Origin: Streptomyces durmitorensis
GTDB lineage: Bacteria > Actinomycetota > Actinomycetes > Streptomycetales > Streptomycetaceae
Direction: 5' to 3'
Assembly: GCF_023498005.1 (NCBI RefSeq)
Contig: NZ_CP097289.1
Coordinates: 7,440,001 to 7,504,000 of the forward strand
Length of the DNA stretch: 64,000 nt
Numbering within the stretch: the first letter of the stretch is position 1; each line of letters opens with the position of its first letter. A program made the translations under genes and the position numbers. Shown piece after piece: positions 1 through 8,203 of this stretch. Below the pieces are notes generated by a model. That model made no database searches. It saw only the letters and a program-made list of their open reading frames with translations, and had not been told where the DNA came from.

Positions 1-674
1 AGACGGTGGTCGCGGGCAACTGCGTGCTGCCTGCCCCCGACGGCGTCCCGCTGACCGATGCGGCGCTGCTCGGTTGCGCCGTGCTCACCGGGTACGGCGC
101 CGTGCACCACTCGGCGAAGGTCCGCGAGGGCGAGACGGTGGCGGTCTACGGGGTCGGGGGCGTGGGCCTCGCGACACTCCAGGCGGCACGGATCGCCGGT
201 GCCTCGCAGATCATCGCGGTCGATGTCTCCCCGGAGAAGGAGGAGTTGGCGCGGTCGGCGGGGGCGACGGAGTACGTGGTCGCCTCCGAGAAGACGGCGA
301 AGGACATCCGCAAGCTGACCGGCGGCCAGGGCGTCGACGTGGCGGTGGAGTGCGTGGGGCGCGCGGTGACGATCCGTACGGCCTGGGAGTCCACGCGCCG
401 CGGCGGGCGTACGACGGTGGTCGGCATCGGCGGCAAGGACCAGCAGGTCACCTTCAACGCCCTGGAGATCTTCCACTGGGGCCGGACGCTCTCGGGGTGC
501 GTGTACGGGAACTCGGACCCGGCGGTGGACCTGCCGGTCCTCGCCGGGCACGTCCGGGCGGGGCGCCTCGACCTGAGCGGCCTGGTGACCGACCGGATCG
601 CGCTGGACGGGATCCCCGCGGCCTTCGAGAACATGGTGGCGGGCAAGGGCGGGCGGGCGCTGGTGGTGTTCTAG
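1..674 (+). CDS. Zinc-type alcohol dehydrogenase (MDR superfamily), C-terminal part
   Basis: The reading frame is already open at the left edge, so the N-terminal catalytic domain lies outside the window. What remains is the Rossmann NAD(P)-binding domain: a glycine-rich GVGGVGL loop about 50 residues into the visible part, an acidic residue ending the next strand (IAVDVS), and the family's closing pattern in which a helix precedes GGRALVVF. The family oxidises or reduces alcohols and aldehydes in the cytoplasm with a nicotinamide cofactor. The substrate cannot be read from this fragment. Formaldehyde/mycothiol-type or broad-range alcohol dehydrogenases are both possible. A strong hairpin follows the stop codon. 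Confidence 0.85.
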   Translation, partial: TVVAGNCVLPAPDGVPLTDAALLGCAVLTGYGAVHHSAKVREGETVAVYGVGGVGLATLQAARIAGASQIIAVDVSPEKEELARSAGATEYVVASEKTAKDIRKLTGGQGVDVAVECVGRAVTIRTAWESTRRGGRTTVVGIGGKDQQVTFNALEIFHWGRTLSGCVYGNSDPAVDLPVLAGHVRAGRLDLSGLVTDRIALDGIPAAFENMVAGKGGRALVVF

Positions 675-714
675 CCGCGCCGGGCCCTCGCGTGCTGCTG
701 GACGCGGGCGCCTT

Positions 715-807
715 GGTTGCCGTTATCACCGGCTTCGCCGAGTTCGTCCTCAAACGCCGGACGGGCTGAAAGATTCCGGCCGGGCTGGATATCTCCAGCC
801 CGGCCGG
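715..807 (+). terminator. Intergenic repeat copy 1 with hairpin terminator
   Basis: Positions 715-767 hold a 53-nt sequence that recurs almost unchanged at 34445-34497 and, inverted, at 41594-41646. Directly after it, ccggccgggctgga (776-789) pairs perfectly with 794-807 around a 4-nt loop. The same 14-bp stem is found beside copy 3. Its place 100 nt after the alcohol dehydrogenase stop suggests transcription termination. Confidence 0.75.
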
Positions 808-933
808 CGTTCGGCCATCGCGAGAGAACCCTCTGCGTGAACCGTTGACCACATACCCACTGGTCGGTACGGTCCCTGCAATCACACGCCCACCCCCTGT
901 CCCGTCCCCGGACCCACCGGAGTGTGCACCCGC

Positions 934-2304
934 ATGGACCCCGCACCGTCCGCTCCCTCAGCGGCTCCCCACCCCGACTCCGCCCAGTCCGAGAAGCAGA
1001 GCCCGGCGGATCCCCACCGCCGCAAGGTGGCCACCGCGGCCGCCCTCGCCTCGGCCGTCGAGTGGTACGACTACTTCGTCTTCGGCATCGCCGCCGCCCT
1101 CGTCCTCGGCGACCTCTACTTCCCCTCCGGCAGCTCGTCCGCCGGAGTGCTCGCCGCGTTCGCCACCTTCGCCGTCGGTTTCCTGGCCCGCCCCATCGGC
1201 GGCATCATCGCGGGTCATCTCGGCGACCAGCGCGGCCGCAAGCCCATGCTGGTCCTCGCGCTGACCCTGATGGGCCTCTCCACCACGGGCATCGGCCTGC
1301 TCCCCACCTATGAGACGGTCGGCATCGCCGCGCCGATCCTCCTCGTCACCCTCCGCGTGTTCCAGGGCATCGCGGTCGGCGCGCAGTGGGGCGGCGCGAT
1401 GCTGATGGCCACCGAGTACGCCCCCGAGGGCAAGCGCGGCCTCTACGGCAGCCTGGTCCAACTGGGCGTTCCCATCGGCGTGGTGACCGCCAACACGGTC
1501 TTCCTGGTCGCCGGGGCCGTCACCAGCGAGAGCACCTTCGAGGCATGGGGGTGGAGGGTGCCCTTCATGGTCGGCCTCCTCGTCCTCGTGCTCGCCTGGT
1601 ACATCCACACGCGCGTGGAGGAGACACCGGAGTTCCGCGAGGCGGAGCGCACACTCGCCGAGAAGGAGAAGAGCCAGAAGGGCGCGGGCGGCGAAGGCGG
1701 CAACTCGCCCCTGCGCACCATCCTGCGCCACCACCTCGGCACGGTCTTCCTGGCGGGCGGCTCCTTCGCGGTGAACACCGCGACCTTCTACATCATCATC
1801 ACCGGCGTCCTCGACTACACCACCCGCGAACTCGACATGAAACGCAGCGCGGTCCTCACCGTCTCGCTCTGCGTCAGCCTCACCCAGCTCGCCCTGATCC
1901 CGGCGTCCGCGGCGCTCTCCGACCGCATCGGGCGGCTGAGGATCTACGCCCTTGGTGCCGCGGGGCTCGCGGTCTGGGCCGTGCCGATGTTCCTGCTCAT
2001 CGACACCGGTTCGCTGCTGTGGCTGTCCGTCGGCACCTTCGTGACCAGCTGTTTCCTCAGCATCATGTACGGGCCGCAGGCCGCGCTCTTCGCGGAGCTG
2101 TTCACGGCGGAGATGCGCTACACCGGAGCCTCGCTCGGCTACCAGATCGCGGCCGTGTTCGGCGGCGGGCTCGCGCCGTTCGTGATGGTGCTGCTCCTGG
2201 AGGCGACGGGCACGTCGATGGCCGTCGCCGTGTACATCATCGGCCTCGCGGTGATCGCCCTGATCTCCATCAAGGTGCTTGCGGGGCGGGCGAGTTCCCG
2301 CTGA
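934..2304 (+). CDS. MFS transporter, metabolite:H+ symporter (MHS) type
   Basis: This is an integral membrane proton symporter of about 456 residues with roughly twelve hydrophobic segments. It has the opening EWYDYFVFG found in the MHS/ProP-like branch and the MFS motif GHLGDQRGRK between helices 2 and 3 (about residues 94-103). MHS proteins import small organic acids, betaines or similar solutes; the substrate here is unknown. A GTG start at 922 is possible, but the only purine-rich ribosome site (GGAG, 918-921) abuts it, so ATG 934 is preferred. Its last 35 nt overlap the 3' end of the opposing urea transporter gene. Confidence 0.85.
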   Translation: MDPAPSAPSAAPHPDSAQSEKQSPADPHRRKVATAAALASAVEWYDYFVFGIAAALVLGDLYFPSGSSSAGVLAAFATFAVGFLARPIGGIIAGHLGDQRGRKPMLVLALTLMGLSTTGIGLLPTYETVGIAAPILLVTLRVFQGIAVGAQWGGAMLMATEYAPEGKRGLYGSLVQLGVPIGVVTANTVFLVAGAVTSESTFEAWGWRVPFMVGLLVLVLAWYIHTRVEETPEFREAERTLAEKEKSQKGAGGEGGNSPLRTILRHHLGTVFLAGGSFAVNTATFYIIITGVLDYTTRELDMKRSAVLTVSLCVSLTQLALIPASAALSDRIGRLRIYALGAAGLAVWAVPMFLLIDTGSLLWLSVGTFVTSCFLSIMYGPQAALFAELFTAEMRYTGASLGYQIAAVFGGGLAPFVMVLLLEATGTSMAVAVYIIGLAVIALISIKVLAGRASSR

Positions 2305-3316
2305 CGGCACCGGCCGTCGGCGACACGTCCGGCGCCGTCACGTCCGACGGCGCCGGATGCGTCGTACGCAGCCGCGAGAAGGACCTGGCCGCCGCCAGGA
2401 ACGCGAGCGTCGTCAGGACGAACGGCCAGGTGAACGTGTGGCCGCCGGACGGCGCGAGGAGCGCCGACATCGCCGCGCTGACGGCGGTCGCGGTGGCCGC
2501 GCCCACCGTCGCGTACGCGAGCGTCGCGCCCCGCGCCGGGAGGAAAACGCCGCACAGCGCGAGCGCGACGAGCACCGAGTTGTATCCCATCGTGCCGTCC
2601 GCGATCTGCGCGGCCGGCGCCCCGAGTGCCCACGCCGAACCGATCCCGACCGCGCTGCCGAGGCACGCCACGGCCCCCGCGCGACGGCTCGCCACGAAGA
2701 GGCCCACGAGCAGCACCGCGCCGACGTACCACTGCGGCATGAAGAAGATCTGGGCGAAGTCCGCGAAGAACGCCCGTGCCAGGTCGTCGAGTTGGAGGGA
2801 TGTGGGACCCGTCGCCGCGCGCGTCAGTGCGGCCAGGGCGTCCCCGTGGTGCCAGACCCGCTCGAAGCCGGGTGCCGCGATCGTCGTCGCGCTCGCGAGC
2901 AGGCAGTACGGCAGCGTGAGCGAGGGCAGGTCCCAGACGGCGAGGAGGTTGACGGCCGCCGCCGTGACGACCGTGACCACCACGCAGCCCGCGAGGGCGA
3001 GCGCGGCCGTGGAGAGGTGTCCGGCGCCGAGGAACACGGCGAAACACAGCGCGGTGAGGCAGGCGTTGAAGCCTTCGAGGCCGGTCGACACGCGGTCGTG
3101 CGCCGCACCGAGGAGTCGCGCCGTGGCCGTGCCGACGGCCGTTCCCGCCAGGCCGTAGAGGCCGTACTGCCAGCCCGCGGCGAAGAGCGCCACGCAGAAG
3201 ATGGCCCCTGCCGCCGCGCTGGGCAGGAAGGTGACCTGCGCCTGGCCGCGCAGGACGTGAGCGGCGAAGGGCAGGGCCCCAAGTGGCTCGCGCCTGCCAT
3301 CCGTTGAGTGCCGCAC
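2270..3316 (-). CDS. Urea transporter (SLC14/UT family)
   Basis: The protein has 348 residues and about ten membrane helices. Several segments typical of bacterial UT channels are present: GFNACLTAL, LTLPYCLLA, FFMPQWYVG, GTMGYNSVLVAL and FTWPFVLTTL. These channels let urea cross the membrane passively, usually to feed urease. The start is GTG 3316, preceded by GGGAG at a normal distance. The gene lies 56 nt downstream of an ArsR-family gene on the same strand, which may control it. No urease genes are in the window. The 3' end overlaps the MHS transporter tail-to-tail. Confidence 0.85.
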   Translation of the reverse strand: MRHSTDGRREPLGALPFAAHVLRGQAQVTFLPSAAAGAIFCVALFAAGWQYGLYGLAGTAVGTATARLLGAAHDRVSTGLEGFNACLTALCFAVFLGAGHLSTAALALAGCVVVTVVTAAAVNLLAVWDLPSLTLPYCLLASATTIAAPGFERVWHHGDALAALTRAATGPTSLQLDDLARAFFADFAQIFFMPQWYVGAVLLVGLFVASRRAGAVACLGSAVGIGSAWALGAPAAQIADGTMGYNSVLVALALCGVFLPARGATLAYATVGAATATAVSAAMSALLAPSGGHTFTWPFVLTTLAFLAAARSFSRLRTTHPAPSDVTAPDVSPTAGAVSGNSPAPQAP

Positions 3317-3344
3317 GGCTCACTCCCGTGTTACGTCCATGTTT

Positions 3345-3386
3345 CACCCGACAAGACAGATGCACCTTACATCTACTTATCGGGTG
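3345..3386 (-). promoter_or_regulatory. Imperfect inverted repeat upstream of the urea transporter
   Basis: The ends cacccgacaag and cttatcgggtg pair imperfectly across a 42-bp stretch that covers the last codons of the ArsR gene and the leader of the urea transporter gene. It could be a weak terminator or an operator. The sequence alone does not decide. Confidence 0.35.
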
Positions 3387-4080
3387 CGGCGATACCGAGG
3401 TGCGTCTCCAGGGCCAGGGCCCCCGCCGGTGTCACCTTGACCGCCCGCTCCGAACCGATCCGCACGCACCACCCGGCGTCAAGAGCGTGGCGGCACAGCG
3501 CCGCGCCCGCGACCCCCGCCAGATGCGGCCTGCGCTCCGTCCAGTCGAGGCAGGCGCGGGCCAGCGGGCGCCTGCCGGTGCGCTCCAGGGCGATGCCCAA
3601 CTGCCCGAACCAGCCGACCCCTTGGTCGGTCAGGGCGAACCCCGTGTCCTGCCGCAGCAGCCCGCGCTCCGTCATCGCCCGGGTGATCGTGATCCCCAAG
3701 TGGCCCGCCAGGTGGTCGTAACAGGTGCGCCCGCGCGCCATCGCCCCGCTCGCACTGGACTCCCGCAGCGTGCGCGGCGGCCTGGCCGCGGCCCCGCCCG
3801 GCCGCACGTACGCGGTCAGATCCTCGACCAGCTGTGCCACCCGCGCGTCGGCCAGGCGGACATAGCGGTGCCGCCCCTGCCGTTCCTCGGTGAGCAGCCC
3901 TCCCGCGACCAGCTTCCCCAGGTGCTCGCTCAGCGTGGAGGCGGCGACCCCCGCGTGCCGCGCCAGCTCGCCCGCGGTCCAGGCCCGGCCGTCGAGCAGC
4001 GCGAGCAGGCAGGCGGCGCGCGTCTCGTCGGCGATGAGCCCGGCGAGCGCGGCGAGGCGTGGGGTGGCGGGATCCGTCAT
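3373..4080 (-). CDS. ArsR-family winged-helix transcriptional regulator
   Basis: The 235-residue cytoplasmic protein opens with an ArsR-type winged helix: ETRAACLLALLDGRAWT, then AGELARHAGVAASTLSEHL as helix-turn-helix and a wing around RQGRHRYVRLAD. The C-terminal 130 residues form a second domain common in longer actinobacterial members. I see no CxC metal-binding pair in the recognition helix, so metal sensing of the ArsR/SmtB type is unlikely. It lies just upstream of, and co-directional with, the urea transporter gene, so control of that gene is a reasonable inference. Confidence 0.8.
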   Translation of the reverse strand: MTDPATPRLAALAGLIADETRAACLLALLDGRAWTAGELARHAGVAASTLSEHLGKLVAGGLLTEERQGRHRYVRLADARVAQLVEDLTAYVRPGGAAARPPRTLRESSASGAMARGRTCYDHLAGHLGITITRAMTERGLLRQDTGFALTDQGVGWFGQLGIALERTGRRPLARACLDWTERRPHLAGVAGAALCRHALDAGWCVRIGSERAVKVTPAGALALETHLGIAAPDK

Positions 4081-4145
4081 GGCTCAAGGATGCGACGGGA
4101 ACGGTTCGGTGCACACCGAAGAGTCCTCCGGCGGCCGCAGGACCG

Positions 4146-4796
4146 TCATCCGATGGGCGCCGTCACCTGCGCGTACTGGAGCGCGAGCCCGTCGAGCAGT
4201 GCCCGCAGGCCCGTCTCGAAGGCCCGCTCGTCGATCTCCTGCTGGCGCTCGGCCAGGAGGTGGGCCTGGCCCAGGTGCGGATAGTCGGCCGGGTCGTAGG
4301 CGGTCTCGTCGTCCACGAAGCCGCCGGCGAAGGAGCCGAGGGCCGAGCCCATGATGAAGTACCGCATCAGCGCGCCGATCGACGTGGCCTGCGCGGCGGG
4401 CCAGCCCGCGTCGACCATCGCGCCGAACACCGCGTCCGCGAGCCGCAGTCCGGCCGGGCGGCGGCCAGGGCCGCTCGCGAGCACCGGAACGATGTTGGGG
4501 TGCAGGGTGAGCGCCGCGCGGTAGGAGACGGCCCAGTCGTGCAGCGCCGTACGCCAGTCGCGCTCGTCGGCGGCCTCGAACATCGACAGGTCGACCTGCG
4601 CGCTCACCGAGTCCGCGACCGCCTCCAGGATCTCGTCCTTCGTGCGGAAGTGGTTGTAGAGCGAGGGTCCGCTGACCCCGAGCTCGGCGGCGAGGCGTCG
4701 TGTCGAGACGGCGGCGAGGCCCTCGGAGTCCACGAGCGCGCGCGCCGTCTCGACGATGCGATCTCTGCTGAGGAGGGGCTTGCGCGGTCGGGCCAT
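4146..4796 (-). CDS. TetR-family regulator divergent from acyl-CoA dehydrogenase
   Basis: The 216-residue protein has an N-terminal TetR helix-turn-helix (LSRDRIVETARALVDSEG, RRLAAELGVSGPSLYNHF, about residues 8-52) and a helical ligand domain of the TetR_C type. The start is taken at MARPRKP (4796); an alternative start at 4805 would add MCR. It is transcribed away from the acyl-CoA dehydrogenase gene, and the gap contains a near-perfect 19-bp dyad (4823-4841). Autorepression together with control of the dehydrogenase, relieved by an acyl-CoA or related ligand, is the likely arrangement. Confidence 0.85.
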   Translation of the reverse strand: MARPRKPLLSRDRIVETARALVDSEGLAAVSTRRLAAELGVSGPSLYNHFRTKDEILEAVADSVSAQVDLSMFEAADERDWRTALHDWAVSYRAALTLHPNIVPVLASGPGRRPAGLRLADAVFGAMVDAGWPAAQATSIGALMRYFIMGSALGSFAGGFVDDETAYDPADYPHLGQAHLLAERQQEIDERAFETGLRALLDGLALQYAQVTAPIG

Positions 4797-4822
4797 GCGG
4801 CACATAGTAGGGCTGCCGTAAG

Positions 4823-4841
4823 AAACTAGCAGTGCTAATTT
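4823..4841. promoter_or_regulatory. Candidate TetR operator
   Basis: Arms aaactagca and tgctaattt flank a central g and match at 8 of 9 positions. The dyad is the only AT-rich palindrome in the divergent TetR/acyl-CoA dehydrogenase gap. It lies 27 nt upstream of the regulator start and 52 nt upstream of the dehydrogenase start. Confidence 0.65.
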
Positions 4842-4892
4842 AAATCCGGCCCGAAGACCGGTCCCCAGCGTCGATCCGAAGAGGTGCCCCCG

Positions 4893-6044
4893 ATGAATCT
4901 GGAGCTCAGCGAGGAGCAGTCCGCCGTCCGGCAGCTGGCCAAGGACTTCGTGGCCCGCGAGATCGCCCCGCACGTCATCGAGTGGGACCGCGCCGAGAGC
5001 GTCGACCGGTCCATCGTGAAGAAGCTCGGCGAGGTCGGTTTCCTCGGGCTCACCGTCGACGAGGAGTACGGCGGCTCGGGCGGCGACCACCTCGCCTACT
5101 GCCTGGTGACCGAGGAGCTGGGGCGCGGCGACTCGTCCGTGCGCGGCATCGTGTCGGTCTCCCTTGGGCTCGTGGCCAAGACCATCGCGTACTGGGGGAG
5201 CGAGGAGCAGAAGCGGCAGTGGCTGCCGGGGCTCACCTCCGGGGAGCTCGTCGGCTGCTTCGGGCTCACCGAGCCGGGCACCGGATCCGACGCGGGGAAC
5301 CTCTCGACGAAGGCCGTGCGCGACGGCGGCGACTACGTCATCAACGGCTCCAAGATGTTCATCACGAACGGCACCTGGGCCGATGTCGTGCTCCTCTTCG
5401 CGCGCACGAACGACGCCCCCGGGCACAAGGGCGTCTCCGCCTTCCTCGTGCCCACCGACACCCCGGGCCTGAGCCGCCGCACGATCCACGGCAAGCTCGG
5501 CCTGCGCGGCCAGGCCACCGCCGAGCTGGCCCTCGAAGACGTCCGTGTCCCGGCGTCGGCCATGATGGCGCCCGAGGGCAAGGGCTTCTCGGTCGCCATG
5601 TCGGCGCTGGCCAAGGGGCGGATGTCGGTCGCCGCCGGGTGCGTGGGCATCGCCCAGGCCGCCCTCGACGCGGCGGTGACGTACGCGACCGAGCGCGAGC
5701 AGTTCGGCAAGGCCATCGCGGGGCACCAGCTGGTGCAGGAGCTGATCAGCGACATCGCGGTGGACGTGGACGCCGCGCGCCTGCTGACCTGGCGGGTCGC
5801 CGACCTCATCGACCGCGGGCAGCCCTTCACCACGGAGTCCTCCAAGGCCAAGCTGTTCGCATCGGAGGCCGCGGTGCGCGCCGCCAACAACGCGCTTCAG
5901 GTCTTCGGCGGTTACGGCTACATCGACGAGTACCCCGCGGGCAAACTGCTGCGCGACGCCCGCGTGATGACCCTCTATGAAGGCACGAGCCAGATCCAGA
6001 AGCTGGTCATCGGGCGGGCGCTGACAGGGGTTTCGGCCTTCTGA
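4893..6044 (+). CDS. Acyl-CoA dehydrogenase
   Basis: This 383-residue flavoenzyme is of normal family length. It introduces the alpha,beta double bond into an acyl-CoA and passes electrons to ETF. It shows the conserved LTEPGTGSDAGN region, the FAD-binding MFITNG region and the C-terminal LYEGTSQIQ, with the expected catalytic base Glu363. ATG 4893 is chosen because AAGAGG lies 9 nt upstream; GTG 4884 is embedded in that site. The chain-length preference cannot be read from sequence; short/branched-chain enzymes of the isovaleryl or butyryl type look similar. The divergent TetR gene and the dyad between them suggest ligand-controlled expression. Confidence 0.9.
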   Translation: MNLELSEEQSAVRQLAKDFVAREIAPHVIEWDRAESVDRSIVKKLGEVGFLGLTVDEEYGGSGGDHLAYCLVTEELGRGDSSVRGIVSVSLGLVAKTIAYWGSEEQKRQWLPGLTSGELVGCFGLTEPGTGSDAGNLSTKAVRDGGDYVINGSKMFITNGTWADVVLLFARTNDAPGHKGVSAFLVPTDTPGLSRRTIHGKLGLRGQATAELALEDVRVPASAMMAPEGKGFSVAMSALAKGRMSVAAGCVGIAQAALDAAVTYATEREQFGKAIAGHQLVQELISDIAVDVDAARLLTWRVADLIDRGQPFTTESSKAKLFASEAAVRAANNALQVFGGYGYIDEYPAGKLLRDARVMTLYEGTSQIQKLVIGRALTGVSAF

Positions 6045-6130
6045 GCGCGCCGGTTGCGCAGGTGACCTGAGTACGGGAGCTGAGTACGGGAGCGGATGTG
6101 GCGCCGCCGCTCCCGGGCGAGGCTCTGATC

Positions 6131-6421
6131 ATGAGTGAGACACCGGTCAAGCAGCAGAGCACCACCGCCTACTACGGTCAGGCGGTCGCGTCGTTCGCCG
6201 TGGCGCTCGGCGCGACGGCGGTCGGCATCTACAGCCTCGACGTCAGCGGCTGGATCCGCGCCTTCCTCGCCATTTCCGTCCTGTACCTGACGACGTCCGC
6301 GTTCACCCTCGCCAAGGTGATCAGGGACAGACAGGAGGCGGACCAGCTCGTCAGCCGCGTGGACCAGGCCCGTCTGGAGAAGATTCTCGCCGAACACGAC
6401 CCGTTCAAGCCGGTGGCCTGA
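6131..6421 (+). CDS. Small membrane protein, YiaA/YiaB two-helix type
   Basis: The 96-residue protein has two hydrophobic segments (about residues 17-36 and 43-62) followed by a charged tail (KVIRDRQEADQL), the layout of the YiaAB two-helix domain. The function of the family is unknown. ATG 6131 is used; an upstream in-frame ATG at 6098 would add eleven poorly conserved-looking residues. It stands alone between the acyl-CoA dehydrogenase and the next TetR gene. Confidence 0.65.
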   Translation: MSETPVKQQSTTAYYGQAVASFAVALGATAVGIYSLDVSGWIRAFLAISVLYLTTSAFTLAKVIRDRQEADQLVSRVDQARLEKILAEHDPFKPVA

Positions 6422-6429
6422 CCGGCGTC

Positions 6430-6444
6430 CTAAGCGCTTGCTCA
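6430..6444 (+). promoter_or_regulatory. Operator-like site, copy 1 (ctaagcgcttgctca)
   Basis: This 15-nt sequence occurs without mismatch at 7646-7660, upstream of the MaoC-like gene. Its core aagcgctt is a perfect palindrome. It lies about 50 nt upstream of the TetR gene start at 6491, suggesting autoregulation and shared control of the dehydratase. Confidence 0.7.
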
Positions 6445-6490
6445 CCGTCAGGGGTATGGTGTCCCTCCCGACCGGCGGAAGGAGTGGGCG

Positions 6491-7123
6491 ATGAGCACGG
6501 CGGAGAAGACCGAGGGCGATGACCTGCCATGGGGCGAGGTCACGCCTGATGCGGCGCGGCGGCTGCTGATCGCCGCCGTCGAGGCCTTCGCCGAGCGTGG
6601 GTACCACGCGACGACGACCCGGGACATCGCGGGCCGCGCCGGCATGAGCCCGGCGGCGCTCTACATCCACTACAAGACCAAGGAAGAGCTGCTCCACCGC
6701 ATCAGCAGGATCGGCCACGACAAGGCCCTGCTGGTCCTGCGCACCGCGGCCGACGGTCCGGGCAGCGCGGCGGAGCGCCTCGCGGAGGCCGTGCGCTCCT
6801 TCGTCCGCTGGCACGCCGACCACCACACCACCGCGCGCGTGGTCCAGTATGAGCTGGACGCGCTCGGCGAGGAGCACCGCACGGAGATCGTCGCGCTGCG
6901 CCGTCAGTCGGACGCCGCCGTGCGGGACATGATCAACGACGGGGTGCGGGACGGGGAGTTCGACGTCCCCGACGTGCCGGGCACCACGCTGGCCGTGCTC
7001 TCGCTCTGCATCGACGTGGCCCGCTGGTTCAACGTCGCGGGCCACCGGACGCCCGACGAGGTCGGCGCGCTCTACGCCGACCTCGTGCTGCGGATGGTGG
7101 GTGCTCAGGAGCGGGTCTCCTGA
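6491..7123 (+). CDS. TetR-family regulator (acyl-CoA metabolism type)
   Basis: The 210-residue protein has a TetR DNA-binding domain (RRLLIAAVEAFAERG, RDIAGRAGMSPAALYIHY, about residues 23-65) and an all-helical effector domain. It is convergent with a MaoC-like dehydratase gene. The same 15-nt motif precedes both genes, so it probably represses both. A GGAAGGAG-like ribosome site precedes ATG 6491. The ligand is unknown; an acyl-CoA or a fatty or aromatic acid intermediate is plausible from the partner gene. Confidence 0.85.
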   Translation: MSTAEKTEGDDLPWGEVTPDAARRLLIAAVEAFAERGYHATTTRDIAGRAGMSPAALYIHYKTKEELLHRISRIGHDKALLVLRTAADGPGSAAERLAEAVRSFVRWHADHHTTARVVQYELDALGEEHRTEIVALRRQSDAAVRDMINDGVRDGEFDVPDVPGTTLAVLSLCIDVARWFNVAGHRTPDEVGALYADLVLRMVGAQERVS

Positions 7124-7149
7124 GCCCCGGAGCTCCGAAGCTCCCGGGC
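7124..7149. terminator. Bidirectional hairpin between convergent TetR and MaoC genes
   Basis: gccccggagct (7124-7134) pairs with 7139-7149 with one mismatch around a 4-nt loop. It fills the 30-nt gap between the two convergent stop codons. Confidence 0.65.
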
Positions 7150-7153
7150 GCCC

Positions 7154-7618
7154 TCAGAAGTAGTAGCGGGAGACCGACTCCGCGACGCAGGCGGGCTTCT
7201 CGCTGCCCTCGCGCTCGACGGTGACCACGGCGGTCACCTGCACGCCGCCGTCCTTGGTCTGCTCGACCTCCTTGAGCACGGCGGTCGCCCGCACCCGGGA
7301 GCCCGAGGGGACGGGGGAGGGGAAACGGACCTTGTTGGTGCCGTAGTTGACACCCATCTTCATGCCCTCGACCCGCATGACCTGCGGCACCAGGCTCGGC
7401 AGCAGCGACAGCGTCAGATAGCCGTGCGCGATGGTCGTCTTGAAGGGGCCCTGCGCCGCCTTCTCCGCGTCCACGTGGATCCACTGGTGGTCGCCCGTTG
7501 CGTCGGCGAACAGGTCGATCCGCTTCTGGTCGACCTCCAGCCAGTCGCTGTGTCCCAGCTGCTCGCCGACCCCGGCACGCAGGTCGTCCGGCGACGCGAA
7601 GATCCTCGGCTCTGCCAT
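7154..7618 (-). CDS. MaoC-like (R)-specific enoyl-CoA hydratase
   Basis: The 154-residue single hot-dog-fold protein carries the hydratase-2 motif: ATGDHQWIHVD (40-50), with the expected catalytic Asp43 and His48, followed by GPFKTTIAHG (57-66). The family hydrates trans-2-enoyl-CoA to (R)-3-hydroxyacyl-CoA or dehydrates it. The motif-bearing upstream site at 7646-7660 links it to the neighbouring TetR regulator. The length equals that of the stand-alone family. The acyl substrate is not evident. Confidence 0.88.
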   Translation of the reverse strand: MAEPRIFASPDDLRAGVGEQLGHSDWLEVDQKRIDLFADATGDHQWIHVDAEKAAQGPFKTTIAHGYLTLSLLPSLVPQVMRVEGMKMGVNYGTNKVRFPSPVPSGSRVRATAVLKEVEQTKDGGVQVTAVVTVEREGSEKPACVAESVSRYYF

Positions 7619-7645
7619 GTCCCTGGCCTCCTCAAAGTATTCGAA

Positions 7646-7660
7646 CTAAGCGCTTGCTCA
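7646..7660 (-). promoter_or_regulatory. Operator-like site, copy 2 (ctaagcgcttgctca)
   Basis: Identical to 6430-6444. It lies 28 nt upstream of the MaoC-like start codon, in the position of a promoter or operator. Confidence 0.7.
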
Positions 7661-7735
7661 GCATGCTGTGTGCGCCGACGTGTGTCAACGGACCAGTCAT
7701 CCATGGCCGACGGAGCAGCCATTAGGGTGTGAGGG

Positions 7736-8203
7736 GTGCCCCAGATCCCAGAGAAGATCCACGAGCTCACGGTCGGCCAGTTGTCGGCCCGCAGCGGCGC
7801 GGCCGTGTCCGCCCTGCACTTCTACGAGTCCAAGGGCCTGATCTCCAGCCGCCGCACGTCGGGCAACCAGCGCCGCTACCACCGTGACGCGCTGCGCCGC
7901 GTGGCCTTCGTGCGCGCCGCCCAGCGCGTCGGCATCCCCCTCGCCACGATCCGCGAGGCACTCGACTCGCTCCCCGAGGAGCGCACCCCCACCCGCGAGG
8001 ACTGGGCGCGCCTGTCGGAGACCTGGCGCTCGGAACTGGACGAGCGCATCAATCAGTTGGGCCGTCTGCGCGATCACCTCACGGACTGCATCGGCTGCGG
8101 CTGTCTCTCCCTGGAGACGTGCGTGCTGTCCAACCCGGACGACGTCTTCGGCGATCGCCTCACCGGCTCCCGTCTGTTGGTGGAGCGGCGGCCTCGGACT
8201 TAG
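7736..8203 (+). CDS. soxR: Redox-sensitive regulator SoxR (MerR family)
   Basis: The 155-residue protein has a MerR winged helix-turn-helix ([20 protein letters not shown]), a long dimerisation helix, and the diagnostic [2Fe-2S] ligand set [12 protein letters not shown] at Cys118, Cys121, Cys123 and Cys129. In Streptomyces SoxR responds to redox-active pigments and quinones and activates a small set of oxidoreductase and transporter genes. None of those is adjacent here. The GTG start at 7736 lies close to the probable promoter and may be leaderless. The last 44 nt overlap the opposing permease gene. Confidence 0.95.
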   Translation: MPQIPEKIHELTVGQLSARSGAAVSALHFYESKGLISSRRTSGNQRRYHRDALRRVAFVRAAQRVGIPLATIREALDSLPEERTPTREDWARLSETWRSELDERINQLGRLRDHLTDCIGCGCLSLETCVLSNPDDVFGDRLTGSRLLVERRPRT

